This document shows positions 1 to 5,122 of a DNA stretch of 5,122 nucleotides, in pieces. This DNA comes from Bacillota bacterium. Its GTDB lineage: Bacteria; Bacillota; Clostridia; Lachnospirales; Cellulosilyticaceae. The notes under the pieces were generated by a model. The model was not told the DNA's origin and searched no databases. It saw nothing but the letters and a program-made list of their open reading frames with translations. The stretch's first letter is position 1. The number at the start of each line of letters is the position of its first letter. A program made the position numbers and the translations under genes. Where the stretch lies: contig JAEZKI010000282.1 in assembly GCA_023415525.1 (NCBI GenBank), forward strand, positions 1-5,122. Direction: 5' to 3'.

Positions 1-39
1 GTGACAGGGCGGCGTGCTAACCAACTGTACCACTGGGCC
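1..39 (-). tRNA. tRNA-Asp(GTC), 3' part outside window
   Basis: The minus strand reads acceptor GGCCCAG, a TG linker, D arm GTAC/GCAC around AGTTGGTTA, anticodon 5' strand CCGCC and anticodon loop CTGTCAC. The anticodon is GTC, so the tRNA carries aspartate. The window edge falls exactly at the end of the anticodon loop, so the anticodon 3' strand, T arm and acceptor 3' strand are missing. The D stem has one A-C mismatch as read. It is the last visible member of the Asn-Trp-Asp cluster and starts 12 nt after tRNA-Trp ends. Identity is firm from the anticodon loop; completeness cannot be judged here. Confidence 0.9.
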
Positions 40-51
40 AAAATTTTTAAG

Positions 52-124
52 CAGGGGCAGCAGGACTTGAACCCACGACATTCGGTTTTGGAGACCGACG
101 TTCTACCAACTGAACTATGCCCCT
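52..124 (-). tRNA. tRNA-Trp(CCA)
   Basis: A complete 73-nt cloverleaf is readable on the minus strand. The acceptor AGGGGCA pairs fully with TGCCCCT, the D arm is GTTC/GAAC, and the anticodon arm TCGGT/ACCGA encloses the loop CTCCAAA. The T arm is GTGGG/CCTGC with the loop TTCAAGT, and the discriminator is G. Anticodon CCA gives tryptophan. The 3' CCA is not encoded: the base after the discriminator is C but the next is T, so the tail must be added by a nucleotidyltransferase. It lies 18 nt after tRNA-Asn and 12 nt before tRNA-Asp, consistent with one transcript. Confidence 0.97.
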
Positions 125-142
125 ATAGTTTTTCAAAGAAAA

Positions 143-214
143 CTCCCCGAATAGGGTTCGAACCTACGACCCTCCGGTTAACAGCCGGATGCTCTGCCGC
201 TGAGCTATCGAGGA
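143..214 (-). tRNA. tRNA-Asn(GTT)
   Basis: This is a 72-nt cloverleaf on the minus strand. The acceptor TCCTCGA pairs with TCGGGGA (one T-G wobble), the D arm is GCTC/GAGC, and the anticodon arm TCCGG/CCGGA encloses the loop CTGTTAA. The T arm is GTAGG/CCTAT with the loop TTCGAAC, and the discriminator is G. Anticodon GTT gives asparagine. I set the 5' end at 214, not 215, because only that register pairs all seven acceptor positions. No CCA is encoded (GTT follows the acceptor stem). It is the first gene of the Asn-Trp-Asp cluster and lies directly behind a consensus promoter. Confidence 0.97.
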
Positions 215-224
215 ATGCAAATGT

Positions 225-253
225 ATTATAGCAAAGTCCCAGACTCATGTCAA
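225..253 (-). promoter_or_regulatory. Consensus vegetative promoter of the Asn-Trp-Asp tRNA cluster
   Basis: On the minus strand the -35 box TTGACA (253-248) and the -10 box TATAAT (230-225) are both exact consensus with a 17-bp spacer. TGC immediately before TATAAT supplies an extended -10. The expected start of transcription, near 218, is only a few bases before the tRNA-Asn 5' end, leaving a very short leader, as is usual for stable RNA operons. Such a promoter fits a strongly expressed, growth-linked tRNA operon. It also argues that no other gene upstream drives this cluster. Confidence 0.9.
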
Positions 254-333
254 TAGTTATCATTTCTATTTTTTACCTGTCCATCTTTCTGGCATATATC
301 TGTCCATTCTTAATATACATATATAAAAACCAA

Positions 334-339
334 GGGAGG
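334..339 (+). promoter_or_regulatory. Ribosome binding site deciding the start of the hypothetical gene
   Basis: GGGAGG (core GGAGG 335-339) is followed by a 6-nt gap to ATG 346, or 3 nt to ATG 343. This supports a 153-residue product and rejects the longer reading from 247, which has no purine-rich motif in front of it. Confidence 0.75.
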
Positions 340-345
340 GCTATG

Positions 346-807
346 ATGTTACATACTGTTATGTGTTTAAAATCCTGTGAACAAGAGGACCTTATTTATA
401 AGGCTATTTATAAGACGACTATACCGCTTACTATTATTCGTGAATTAACACTTATCGAAAAAAGAGATTGGATTCTCTTTAGGGATTCCCCCTATCCTAT
501 GTTTGGGCATTTTATCTATCACAATTTACATCGTTATCCTCAATTAAAAAACTATATCACCAAGGAATCCTGCCATTTTGAGTTTATCTATGAATTTATT
601 ACTGATCAAGCCTCATTAGAAGCTATCTTATGTTATGCACATGGCAAACGTATCTCTTTACAAAACTATAAAACCAGTGTTCATAGAAAACCTTATCATG
701 AACGCTGGTTAATAGTTGATGCCCCTACACACCATACACTTATTTTCTTTGATTTTGATTTTCTTGCTACCTCTACAAGTCCTAATAATTATTTAAACTT
801 CTCGTAA
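346..807 (+). CDS. Hypothetical protein, about 153 aa, unrecognised
   Basis: I do not recognise this protein. It has 153 residues if translation starts at 346, rich in His, Tyr, Phe and Ile, with no signal peptide or membrane segment. Visible landmarks are a CLKSC pair near residues 7-11, an RDWILF stretch near 40 and a [10 protein letters not shown] stretch near 125. After that comes a hydrophobic, aromatic run containing FFDFDF, which suggests beta strands in a soluble domain. The start is set by the ribosome binding site GGGAGG at 334-339, giving a 6-nt gap to ATG 346; ATG 343 in the same frame is the alternative. An in-frame ATG at 247 would add a hydrophobic lead, but it lies inside the opposing tRNA promoter and lacks a ribosome binding site. 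Codon use resembles the neighbours. The gene is divergent from the tRNA cluster and its last 19 bp overlap the chemoreceptor 3' end. That it is a real gene is likely but unproven. Confidence 0.6.
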   Translation: MLHTVMCLKSCEQEDLIYKAIYKTTIPLTIIRELTLIEKRDWILFRDSPYPMFGHFIYHNLHRYPQLKNYITKESCHFEFIYEFITDQASLEAILCYAHGKRISLQNYKTSVHRKPYHERWLIVDAPTHHTLIFFDFDFLATSTSPNNYLNFS

Positions 808-2843
808 GCTTTTTTAAGGTCTGCCACACTTTTAATAAGTTCACCCGTCATTTCCTTGATGCGTTCAGAATGTGCAGTTTGCTCTTCACTTTCTGAAGCA
901 ACTTCCTCTGAAATACTAGCAGCTTGTTCAACTATTTGAGAAGCTTCCCTCATTTGTTTTTCTACTTGTCTTTTTTGCTCATTTACTTCTTTTAATAGAA
1001 GGGTTGTTCGATCAATTTGCTCATCAATCGTTTGCATTTGTCCATCAATCGCTGTGAAAATATCTCTGGTAGATGTAGCTACAGGTACTTGTTCTTTAAA
1101 AACTCCTTCTGCTTTGGCTAACTGCTTTAAGGTTTCTTCTTTTTGAAGATGAATATCCTTTACTATCCCAGCTATTTCTTCTGTTGCTACCTGAATTTGA
1201 TTGGATAATTTTCTAACTTCTTTAGCTACTACATCAAACCCTCTCCCCGCTTCTCCTGCTCGTGCTGCTTCTATATTAGCATTTAAGGCAAGAAGATTAG
1301 TTTGCTCATTAATTTCAATAATAGTACCAACAACATGGTCAATCTTATTCGCCTTATCCCCTAAAATGTTAACATGGGTACTAATAACCTGACTCATTTC
1401 AACGGTCTCTTCCGTTTGCTCACATAACTTATCTACTTTAGATTTTGTCTCACTACTCATGTTCATGGTTTGCTTAGAGGCTTCTCGAATATCCTTTACT
1501 TTGTGATCCACATCATTAATATGTTTGGCTAACTCTTCAATGATATGTAAGGATGAAGTAATTTGATCACGTTGTTCCTCTGCACCCACCGCTAAGCTTT
1601 CTATAGCAGATTCTACGCCTTTGGCAGATTCAGCTGTATTAGTCGCTACCAGCTGAAGTGTATTTGAGTTTTCTTCCACCATAGTTGTTACATTCCGTGC
1701 ATCTAGAATAAGCTGTTTTATCGTATGAATCATATTGATAAAACCAACCACTAAAGTTTGTGTTTCTTCATTAGAGATTTTTATCATTTTCTCAATTTTT
1801 TCGCCTACATTCAAATCACCCTTTTCTATGTCACCCATTAAGTAAGATAATTTACGCAAAGGGGTTGTTACCTTATTACTAAAATAAACACTTACTACAA
1901 CACAGACCACAACAAATAAACTAATAATCATGCCCATTGCAACCCATGCTTTTTGTATATCCTTCATAAGCACTTCTAAAGGGGCATATATCATAGCCCT
2001 CCAACCATTTTCTAAAATGGCAAAACTAATAAGAGCTTCCTCTGATGTCCAAGTATCTACGACCTTATTGTCACTCTGAATCTTATCATAAGCCTTTTCC
2101 TGTTCAACATCTAATATGGCGTGAGCTGCTTCATTATTATTTGCAACACGATGCCCTTCTCCATCTACTAATCCTACTAAGATTTCAGCTTCAATGCTTG
2201 CTTGTTCAATAGTATGCGTGAAAGAATCATTTTTAAGTAAAGCGATCACAATTCGGGAGTCATTATTAGGAGTAAGTTTGCAACCTACATAAGTCCTTGT
2301 AACATCCTCCTCATCTTGGAGCCACGCAAAATCATTATAGCCTGCATTTTTGGCCATCTCATAGAAATATCCTTGCTTAAAGTCCTCTTTAATTTTTATA
2401 TCTCCCTTATGTGATTTATAAGTCACCTTGCCATCTGTCAGAAGATATATATCCTCAATAATATCTTGACTGGCAATGAGATTATTGAGCTTATTATCTA
2501 CGGAGCTCATCAGTTCAAATTTTTCTTCTGCACTTAATTTGTCATATAAGGTATTTAATTTTACAAAATCTCTATCTTTAATCACGGCTGTTAAAATGCT
2601 TTCTGTTGCCTTAAAATCTTCTTGCAACTTACTTTGCATCTGTTCCATGATCTTTTGCGAATATTTAGCCAAAGTAATCTCCGTTGATTGATTAACTGCT
2701 AGAATACTCACTCCACTAATAACCAAGCAGGGTATTAAACTTACCAAGAGTAAAATAATTACCATCTGAGTCTTCAGTGGCGCTTTTTTTCTTTCACTTT
2801 TATGAAAAGTATCTTTTTTAAGGCCTCTCTTATTTTTTTTCAT
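789..2843 (-). CDS. Methyl-accepting chemotaxis protein (transmembrane receptor with Cache-like sensor, HAMP and MCP signalling domain)
   Basis: This chemoreceptor would sense an external ligand and control the CheA kinase through CheW, and so flagellar rotation. Order of parts in 684 residues: a lysine-rich cytoplasmic head (1-25), membrane helix 1 (about 27-50), an extracytoplasmic sensor of about 250 residues (51-299), membrane helix 2 (about 302-322), HAMP (about 323-378) and a long coiled-coil signalling domain (about 379-684). The hairpin tip near 511-546 holds the hallmark [17 protein letters not shown] and GRGFDVVA blocks. Candidate methylation regions are near 405-425 and 640-656, the latter with [13 protein letters not shown]. 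The sensor size fits a double Cache domain, but the usual R-x-W-Y-x-x-A block appears only as the degenerate KQGYFYEMA (157-165), so the ligand cannot be named. There is no C-terminal CheR-tethering pentapeptide. Start: ATG 2843 with a GGGGGAGGG site 6 nt upstream. No che gene is adjacent. The 3' end overlaps the convergent hypothetical gene. Confidence 0.96.
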   Translation of the reverse strand: MKKNKRGLKKDTFHKSERKKAPLKTQMVIILLLVSLIPCLVISGVSILAVNQSTEITLAKYSQKIMEQMQSKLQEDFKATESILTAVIKDRDFVKLNTLYDKLSAEEKFELMSSVDNKLNNLIASQDIIEDIYLLTDGKVTYKSHKGDIKIKEDFKQGYFYEMAKNAGYNDFAWLQDEEDVTRTYVGCKLTPNNDSRIVIALLKNDSFTHTIEQASIEAEILVGLVDGEGHRVANNNEAAHAILDVEQEKAYDKIQSDNKVVDTWTSEEALISFAILENGWRAMIYAPLEVLMKDIQKAWVAMGMIISLFVVVCVVVSVYFSNKVTTPLRKLSYLMGDIEKGDLNVGEKIEKMIKISNEETQTLVVGFINMIHTIKQLILDARNVTTMVEENSNTLQLVATNTAESAKGVESAIESLAVGAEEQRDQITSSLHIIEELAKHINDVDHKVKDIREASKQTMNMSSETKSKVDKLCEQTEETVEMSQVISTHVNILGDKANKIDHVVGTIIEINEQTNLLALNANIEAARAGEAGRGFDVVAKEVRKLSNQIQVATEEIAGIVKDIHLQKEETLKQLAKAEGVFKEQVPVATSTRDIFTAIDGQMQTIDEQIDRTTLLLKEVNEQKRQVEKQMREASQIVEQAASISEEVASESEEQTAHSERIKEMTGELIKSVADLKKAYEKFK

Positions 2844-2849
2844 AGTATT

Positions 2850-2858
2850 CCCTCCCCC
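2850..2858 (-). promoter_or_regulatory. Strong ribosome binding site of the chemoreceptor gene
   Basis: The minus strand reads GGGGGAGGG, then 6 nt, then ATG. This is an unusually G-rich and strong Shine-Dalgarno match in AT-rich DNA, and it fixes the start at 2843. The small hairpin at 2862-2877 sits just upstream and would leave the site exposed. Confidence 0.85.
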
Positions 2859-2861
2859 TAA

Positions 2862-2877
2862 TGCACTCTTTCGTGCA
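2862..2877 (-). other. Small 5'-UTR hairpin before the chemoreceptor
   Basis: TGCAC (2862-2866) and GTGCA (2873-2877) form a perfect 5-bp stem around a 6-nt loop, read GAAAGA on the minus strand. It ends 3 nt before the ribosome binding site. It may stabilise or modulate the mRNA leader, or be chance; I see no larger riboswitch fold around it, and it does not match the c-di-GMP riboswitch consensus. Confidence 0.35.
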
Positions 2878-2882
2878 AAATC

Positions 2883-2905
2883 CTATATATTATGATAACA
2901 TATAG
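2883..2905. repeat. 23-bp near-perfect palindrome, possible operator upstream of the chemoreceptor
   Basis: The plus strand reads CTATATATTAT from 2883, a central G at 2894, then ATAACATATAG to 2905. Ten of the eleven symmetric pairs match. It lies 40 bp before the chemoreceptor start, where the promoter is expected, and no clear -35/-10 pair stands out. The symmetry is what a dimeric repressor or activator would need, but the DNA is so AT-rich that part of the match may be chance. No regulator family can be named. Confidence 0.4.
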
Positions 2906-2987
2906 TTAGAAATATAGGAATACTTTAGTAAAAATCTACATATAGTTTATCTTTAATATAAATATATTTTATATTTTTAATATTTTT

Positions 2988-3060
2988 AAAAAAATATATA
3001 GGCTTATGTTGTATCCTAAAATTACCTCTCTTTAGAATATAGAACAACATAAGCCTACAT
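2988..3060 (-). terminator. Intrinsic terminator of the Na+/Pi cotransporter gene
   Basis: The arms 2999-3012 and 3044-3057 are perfectly complementary over 14 bp. In the minus-strand RNA, three more pairs (one G-U) extend the stem to 2996-3060. One base later a run of seven U follows (2994-2988). It begins 5 nt after the transporter stop codon. The outer pairs and the U run work only for minus-strand RNA, which gives the direction. The 31-nt loop is long for a terminator and holds a nested 5-bp stem (3016-3020 with 3031-3035). It should separate the transporter from the chemoreceptor downstream. Confidence 0.85.
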
Positions 3061-3065
3061 TATTT

Positions 3066-4703
3066 TTATAAGTTTTCTACTATACCATCTTTTATAAGTA
3101 ATAAAAATACCTTATAGATATGATCTCCAATACGTTCCATATGATTTAGAATATCTACAAATACTACACCTGTCTCTACATCACAAAGACCATTTTCTAA
3201 ACGTATAATATGATTATTAACACCTACCTCATAGAGATAATCCGCTTTTTCCTCTAAAGCTACTATCTGAGATATTTTAGACAAGTCTCTACTTTCTACA
3301 CTTGTAATCGTCACATTAATCATTTCAATAAGTACATTTTGAAGCTCCTTAATATCTGCCATAGACTCTTCACTAAAAGTAAGATGTTTGTTAATCTTTG
3401 TCTCTATGTATATCGTATAATCCATGGTATGATCGCCTGCTCTTTCAATGTTATTAATACAATTGATAAAGCTTGGGATCATAAAAGAGTATTTATCGAT
3501 TAATTCTTCCTTTGAAATCTCTACAATATAGGAGGTCAATTCACGCTGTAAGATATTTAATCGATCCTCATTTTTACGCACTTCATCGAGTAATTGAACT
3601 CGACCACTGTAAAATGCCTCCATCGTTCGATTAATCATTTCTCTTACTAATTTTAGGCCTGTTACGCTTTCTGTTAGAACGCCTCTAAAAGCAGCCACAG
3701 GCGTCTTAATTAAAAGCTTATCTAAAGGTTTATAAACATCTTCTGACTTATCCCGAATAACTGTCTCTAAAAATCGCACATAGTACTTATTAATAGGTAA
3801 AAATAACACCGCACTCAAAACATTAAATACCGTATGGGAGTTAGCTATTTGAAGGGAAATATTATTCGAACCATTAAAAGTTACTGTAACCCACTCTATA
3901 ATCTGAATAAATGGTCCAATAAACAAACCACATATAACTACTCCGAAAATATTATAAAGAGTATGTGCCCAAGCAGTACGCCTAGCATTTATATTCCCTG
4001 ATAGACTAGCTAATTGCGCTGTTATACAGGTCCCTATATTATCTCCTAGCATGATTGCAATAGCCCCTGGCAAACTAATGACCCCTGCCTGTCCCAGCAT
4101 AAGAACAAGGCCTACTGTCGCACTACTACTATGTACCATAGCTGTTGCTACTGCTCCTAATAAAATTCCTATTATTGTTATAGAGGCATAGTTTTGGAAA
4201 AAATAACGAATACTTTCATTAGTTTGTATAAAAGGAACACCATCATTTAAAAGCTTTAATCCCAAAAACATGAGTCCAAAACCCATAATAGCACTGCCTA
4301 TATTCTTTAAGGTATCTCTCTTAGTAAAATAAGAAATCAAAAATCCAATAGCCACAACAGGAAGAGCAATTTCTGTTAGTTTAAACTTAAAGCTAAAAGC
4401 CATCAATTGAGCAGTTACTGTGGTTCCTATATTAGCTCCATAAATAATCCCTACTGCTTGGCTTAATTTCATAAGCCCAGCATTAACGAACCCTACGGTT
4501 AAAACAGTAATAGCTGTACTGCTTTGAACTAAAACAGTGGTTGCTATTCCTATAAAAAAAGCACTCCATACATTGCCTGTTAAAATAGATAAAATACGTT
4601 GCATAAGCTTACCAGATGCCTTTTCTAGGCCATCTCCCATTTTATCTACACCATACATAAGTAGTGCTGTACCACCTAGTAAACCAAAAATAAATTCTCT
4701 CAC
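3066..4703 (-). CDS. Na+/phosphate cotransporter family protein with C-terminal PhoU-like domain
   Basis: This is a membrane protein of the NptA/PNaS family, expected to move inorganic phosphate with sodium ions. The 545 residues are normal for the bacterial form with a regulatory tail. Residues 1-310 are about eight or nine hydrophobic segments built as an inverted repeat. Repeat one has VQSSTA (59-64) and GANIGTT (89-95); repeat two has HSSSAT (191-196) and GDNIGT (220-225), so the second QSS motif carries His in place of Gln. RRTAWAHTLYNIF (241-253) and ANSHTVFN (287-294) are further family blocks. Residues 345-535 are helical and PhoU-like, with two ExxxD metal-type motifs in NNIERAGDH (417-425) and NHMERIGDH (520-528). 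The start is GTG 4703, 8 nt after GGAGG; the nearby ATG 4705 is in another frame and stops at once. It is a single gene with its own terminator. Whether phosphate flows in or out is not visible. Confidence 0.95.
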   Translation of the reverse strand: MREFIFGLLGGTALLMYGVDKMGDGLEKASGKLMQRILSILTGNVWSAFFIGIATTVLVQSSTAITVLTVGFVNAGLMKLSQAVGIIYGANIGTTVTAQLMAFSFKFKLTEIALPVVAIGFLISYFTKRDTLKNIGSAIMGFGLMFLGLKLLNDGVPFIQTNESIRYFFQNYASITIIGILLGAVATAMVHSSSATVGLVLMLGQAGVISLPGAIAIMLGDNIGTCITAQLASLSGNINARRTAWAHTLYNIFGVVICGLFIGPFIQIIEWVTVTFNGSNNISLQIANSHTVFNVLSAVLFLPINKYYVRFLETVIRDKSEDVYKPLDKLLIKTPVAAFRGVLTESVTGLKLVREMINRTMEAFYSGRVQLLDEVRKNEDRLNILQRELTSYIVEISKEELIDKYSFMIPSFINCINNIERAGDHTMDYTIYIETKINKHLTFSEESMADIKELQNVLIEMINVTITSVESRDLSKISQIVALEEKADYLYEVGVNNHIIRLENGLCDVETGVVFVDILNHMERIGDHIYKVFLLLIKDGIVENL

Positions 4704-4710
4704 ATTTTAA

Positions 4711-4717
4711 GCCTCCC
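4711..4717 (-). promoter_or_regulatory. Ribosome binding site deciding the GTG start of the transporter
   Basis: The minus strand reads GGGAGGC; its GGAGG core (4712-4716) ends 8 nt before GTG 4703. ATG 4705 lies 2 nt earlier in another frame and is followed directly by TGA (ATGTGAG), so GTG is the only start that yields the family's N-terminus (FIFGLLGGTALLMYG). Confidence 0.8.
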
Positions 4718-4760
4718 TATTCAGTTTCCCTTTCATCCTCTAACTAAAGTAACCTTTTTT

Positions 4761-4766
4761 ATTATA
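4761..4766 (-). promoter_or_regulatory. Possible -10 element of the transporter gene
   Basis: A minus-strand TATAAT (4766-4761) lies 57 bp before the GTG start, a reasonable leader length. At the 17-bp spacing the -35 region is only an AT-rich TATATT-like sequence. A second TATAAT at 4808-4803 also lacks a convincing -35 box. In DNA this AT-rich either could be chance, and I see no clear Pho box. Confidence 0.3.
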
Positions 4767-4879
4767 TAGTATATTAGAAAGATAATATATTAATTATTCG
4801 GAATTATAGATTTAATAAAGTTATGTGCGGTATTTATTTTTTATATAAAATGAGATGATTTTTTTTTACTATTATTTAA

Positions 4880-4934
4880 TAATAAAGCAGTCATTATTTC
4901 TCACTTTTATAGAGAAATAATGACTGCTTTACGA
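4880..4934 (-). terminator. Hairpin after the Val-Met tRNA pair, probable terminator
   Basis: The arms 4883-4902 and 4912-4931 are perfectly complementary over 20 bp around a 9-nt loop (4903-4911). In minus-strand RNA a G-U pair lengthens the stem by one. The sequence after it is UUAUUAAAUAAUAG, so the U run is weak; on the plus strand there is no U run at all. The position, about 30 nt after the tRNA-Met 3' end and before the transporter, suits termination of the tRNA transcript. An RNA stabiliser or processing signal is the alternative. Confidence 0.65.
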
Positions 4935-4964
4935 ATACCTTCTGTCTTCCTTATGTTTTTTTAA

Positions 4965-5038
4965 TAGCGGAAGGGGGATTTGAACCCTCGACACCACGGG
5001 TATGAACCGTGTGCTCTAGCCAACTGAGCTATTCCGCC
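4965..5038 (-). tRNA. tRNA-Met(CAT), elongator type
   Basis: A complete 74-nt cloverleaf is readable. The acceptor GGCGGAA pairs with TTCCGCT (first pair G-T), the D arm is GCTC/GAGC, and the anticodon arm CACGG/CCGTG encloses the loop TTCATAC. The T arm is GAGGG/CCCCC with the loop TTCAAAT, and the discriminator is A. The CAT anticodon could mean initiator Met, elongator Met or a lysidine-modified Ile. The lack of the initiator's three G-C anticodon pairs and unpaired first base, plus the ACGGTTCATACCCGT anticodon region typical of Firmicutes elongator Met, favours the elongator. No CCA is encoded. Confidence 0.93.
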
Positions 5039-5042
5039 AAAG

Positions 5043-5115
5043 TGGTCGCTATAGGGCTCGAACCTATGACCCCCTGCTTGTAAGGCAGGTGCTCTCCCAG
5101 CTGAGCTAAGCGACC
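5043..5115 (-). tRNA. tRNA-Val(TAC)
   Basis: A complete 73-nt cloverleaf is readable. The acceptor GGTCGCT pairs fully with AGCGACC, the D arm is GCTC/GAGC, and the anticodon arm CCTGC/GCAGG encloses the loop CTTACAA. The T arm is ATAGG/CCTAT with the loop TTCGAGC, and the discriminator is A. Anticodon TAC gives valine. No CCA is encoded (CTTT follows). Only 4 nt separate its 3' end from tRNA-Met, so the two must be co-transcribed and cut apart. The cluster probably continues beyond the right edge, since no promoter is visible in the remaining 7 bp. Confidence 0.97.
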
Positions 5116-5122
5116 TTATTTT

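Noticed and set aside
1..231. Open plus-strand frame across the left tRNA genes
   Set aside because: It is wholly antisense to three clear tRNA genes and has no ribosome binding site.
247..345. N-terminal extension of the hypothetical gene giving a membrane-like segment
   Set aside because: The ATG at 247 lies within the -35 box region of the tRNA promoter and lacks a ribosome binding site; the hydrophobic residues follow from T-rich leader DNA.
1201..1392. 63-codon plus-strand frame
   Set aside because: Antisense to the highly conserved signalling tip of the chemoreceptor, with no ribosome binding site.
2476..2691. 71-codon plus-strand frame
   Set aside because: Shadow of the chemoreceptor sensor region; no start signal and no neighbour to support it.
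2844..2990. Motility sigma-factor promoter for the chemoreceptor
   Set aside because: Several TAAA words occur on the minus strand but none is followed at 14-16 bp by a fair match to GCCGATAA.
2941..3000. Possible replication or curved-DNA element in the A/T-only stretch
   Set aside because: No iterons or DnaA-type boxes are seen; the A/T runs are explained by the terminator tail and promoter region.
4822..4858. Tiny frame of about ten codons upstream of the transporter on the plus strand
   Set aside because: Too short, no ribosome binding site, and in very AT-rich leader DNA.

Overview
The window looks like chromosomal DNA of a low-GC Gram-positive bacterium, most likely a motile member of the Clostridia. 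The evidence is the AT-rich codon choice and intergenic DNA, strong GGAGG-type ribosome binding sites, tRNA sequences of Firmicutes type, and a sodium/phosphate cotransporter with a C-terminal PhoU-like domain, a common clostridial arrangement. This assignment is inference from style; no marker gene fixes the species.

Layout from left to right: positions 1-214 hold a minus-strand tRNA cluster, transcribed in the order Asn(GTT), Trp(CCA), Asp(GTC). The Asp gene is cut by the window edge. A textbook vegetative promoter (TTGACA, 17 bp, TATAAT with an extended -10 TG) lies just before tRNA-Asn. Facing away from it is a small plus-strand gene of about 153 codons for a protein I do not recognise. 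It converges on, and overlaps by 19 bp, the 3' end of a 684-residue transmembrane methyl-accepting chemotaxis protein on the minus strand. Upstream of that receptor, an AT-rich 222-bp gap holds a near-perfect 23-bp palindrome, a small 5'-UTR hairpin and a strong intrinsic terminator. The terminator belongs to the next minus-strand gene, a 545-residue Na+/Pi cotransporter with a PhoU-like domain. A second AT-rich gap of about 260 bp carries that gene's leader and a 20-bp perfect hairpin, probably the terminator of a second minus-strand tRNA pair, Val(TAC)-Met(CAT), which fills the right end.

The three proteins show no sign of forming one pathway. Receptor and transporter share a strand but are separated by a terminator, so they are probably separate transcription units: one for sensing and taxis, one for phosphate movement. 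No che genes or pst/pho genes are visible. The protein genes sit between two co-directional tRNA clusters, each with its own signals.

I found no previously undescribed system. The points most worth a second look are the orphan plus-strand protein, the operator-like palindrome before the chemoreceptor, and the long-looped terminator before it. None of the five tRNA genes shows an encoded CCA end where the end is visible.
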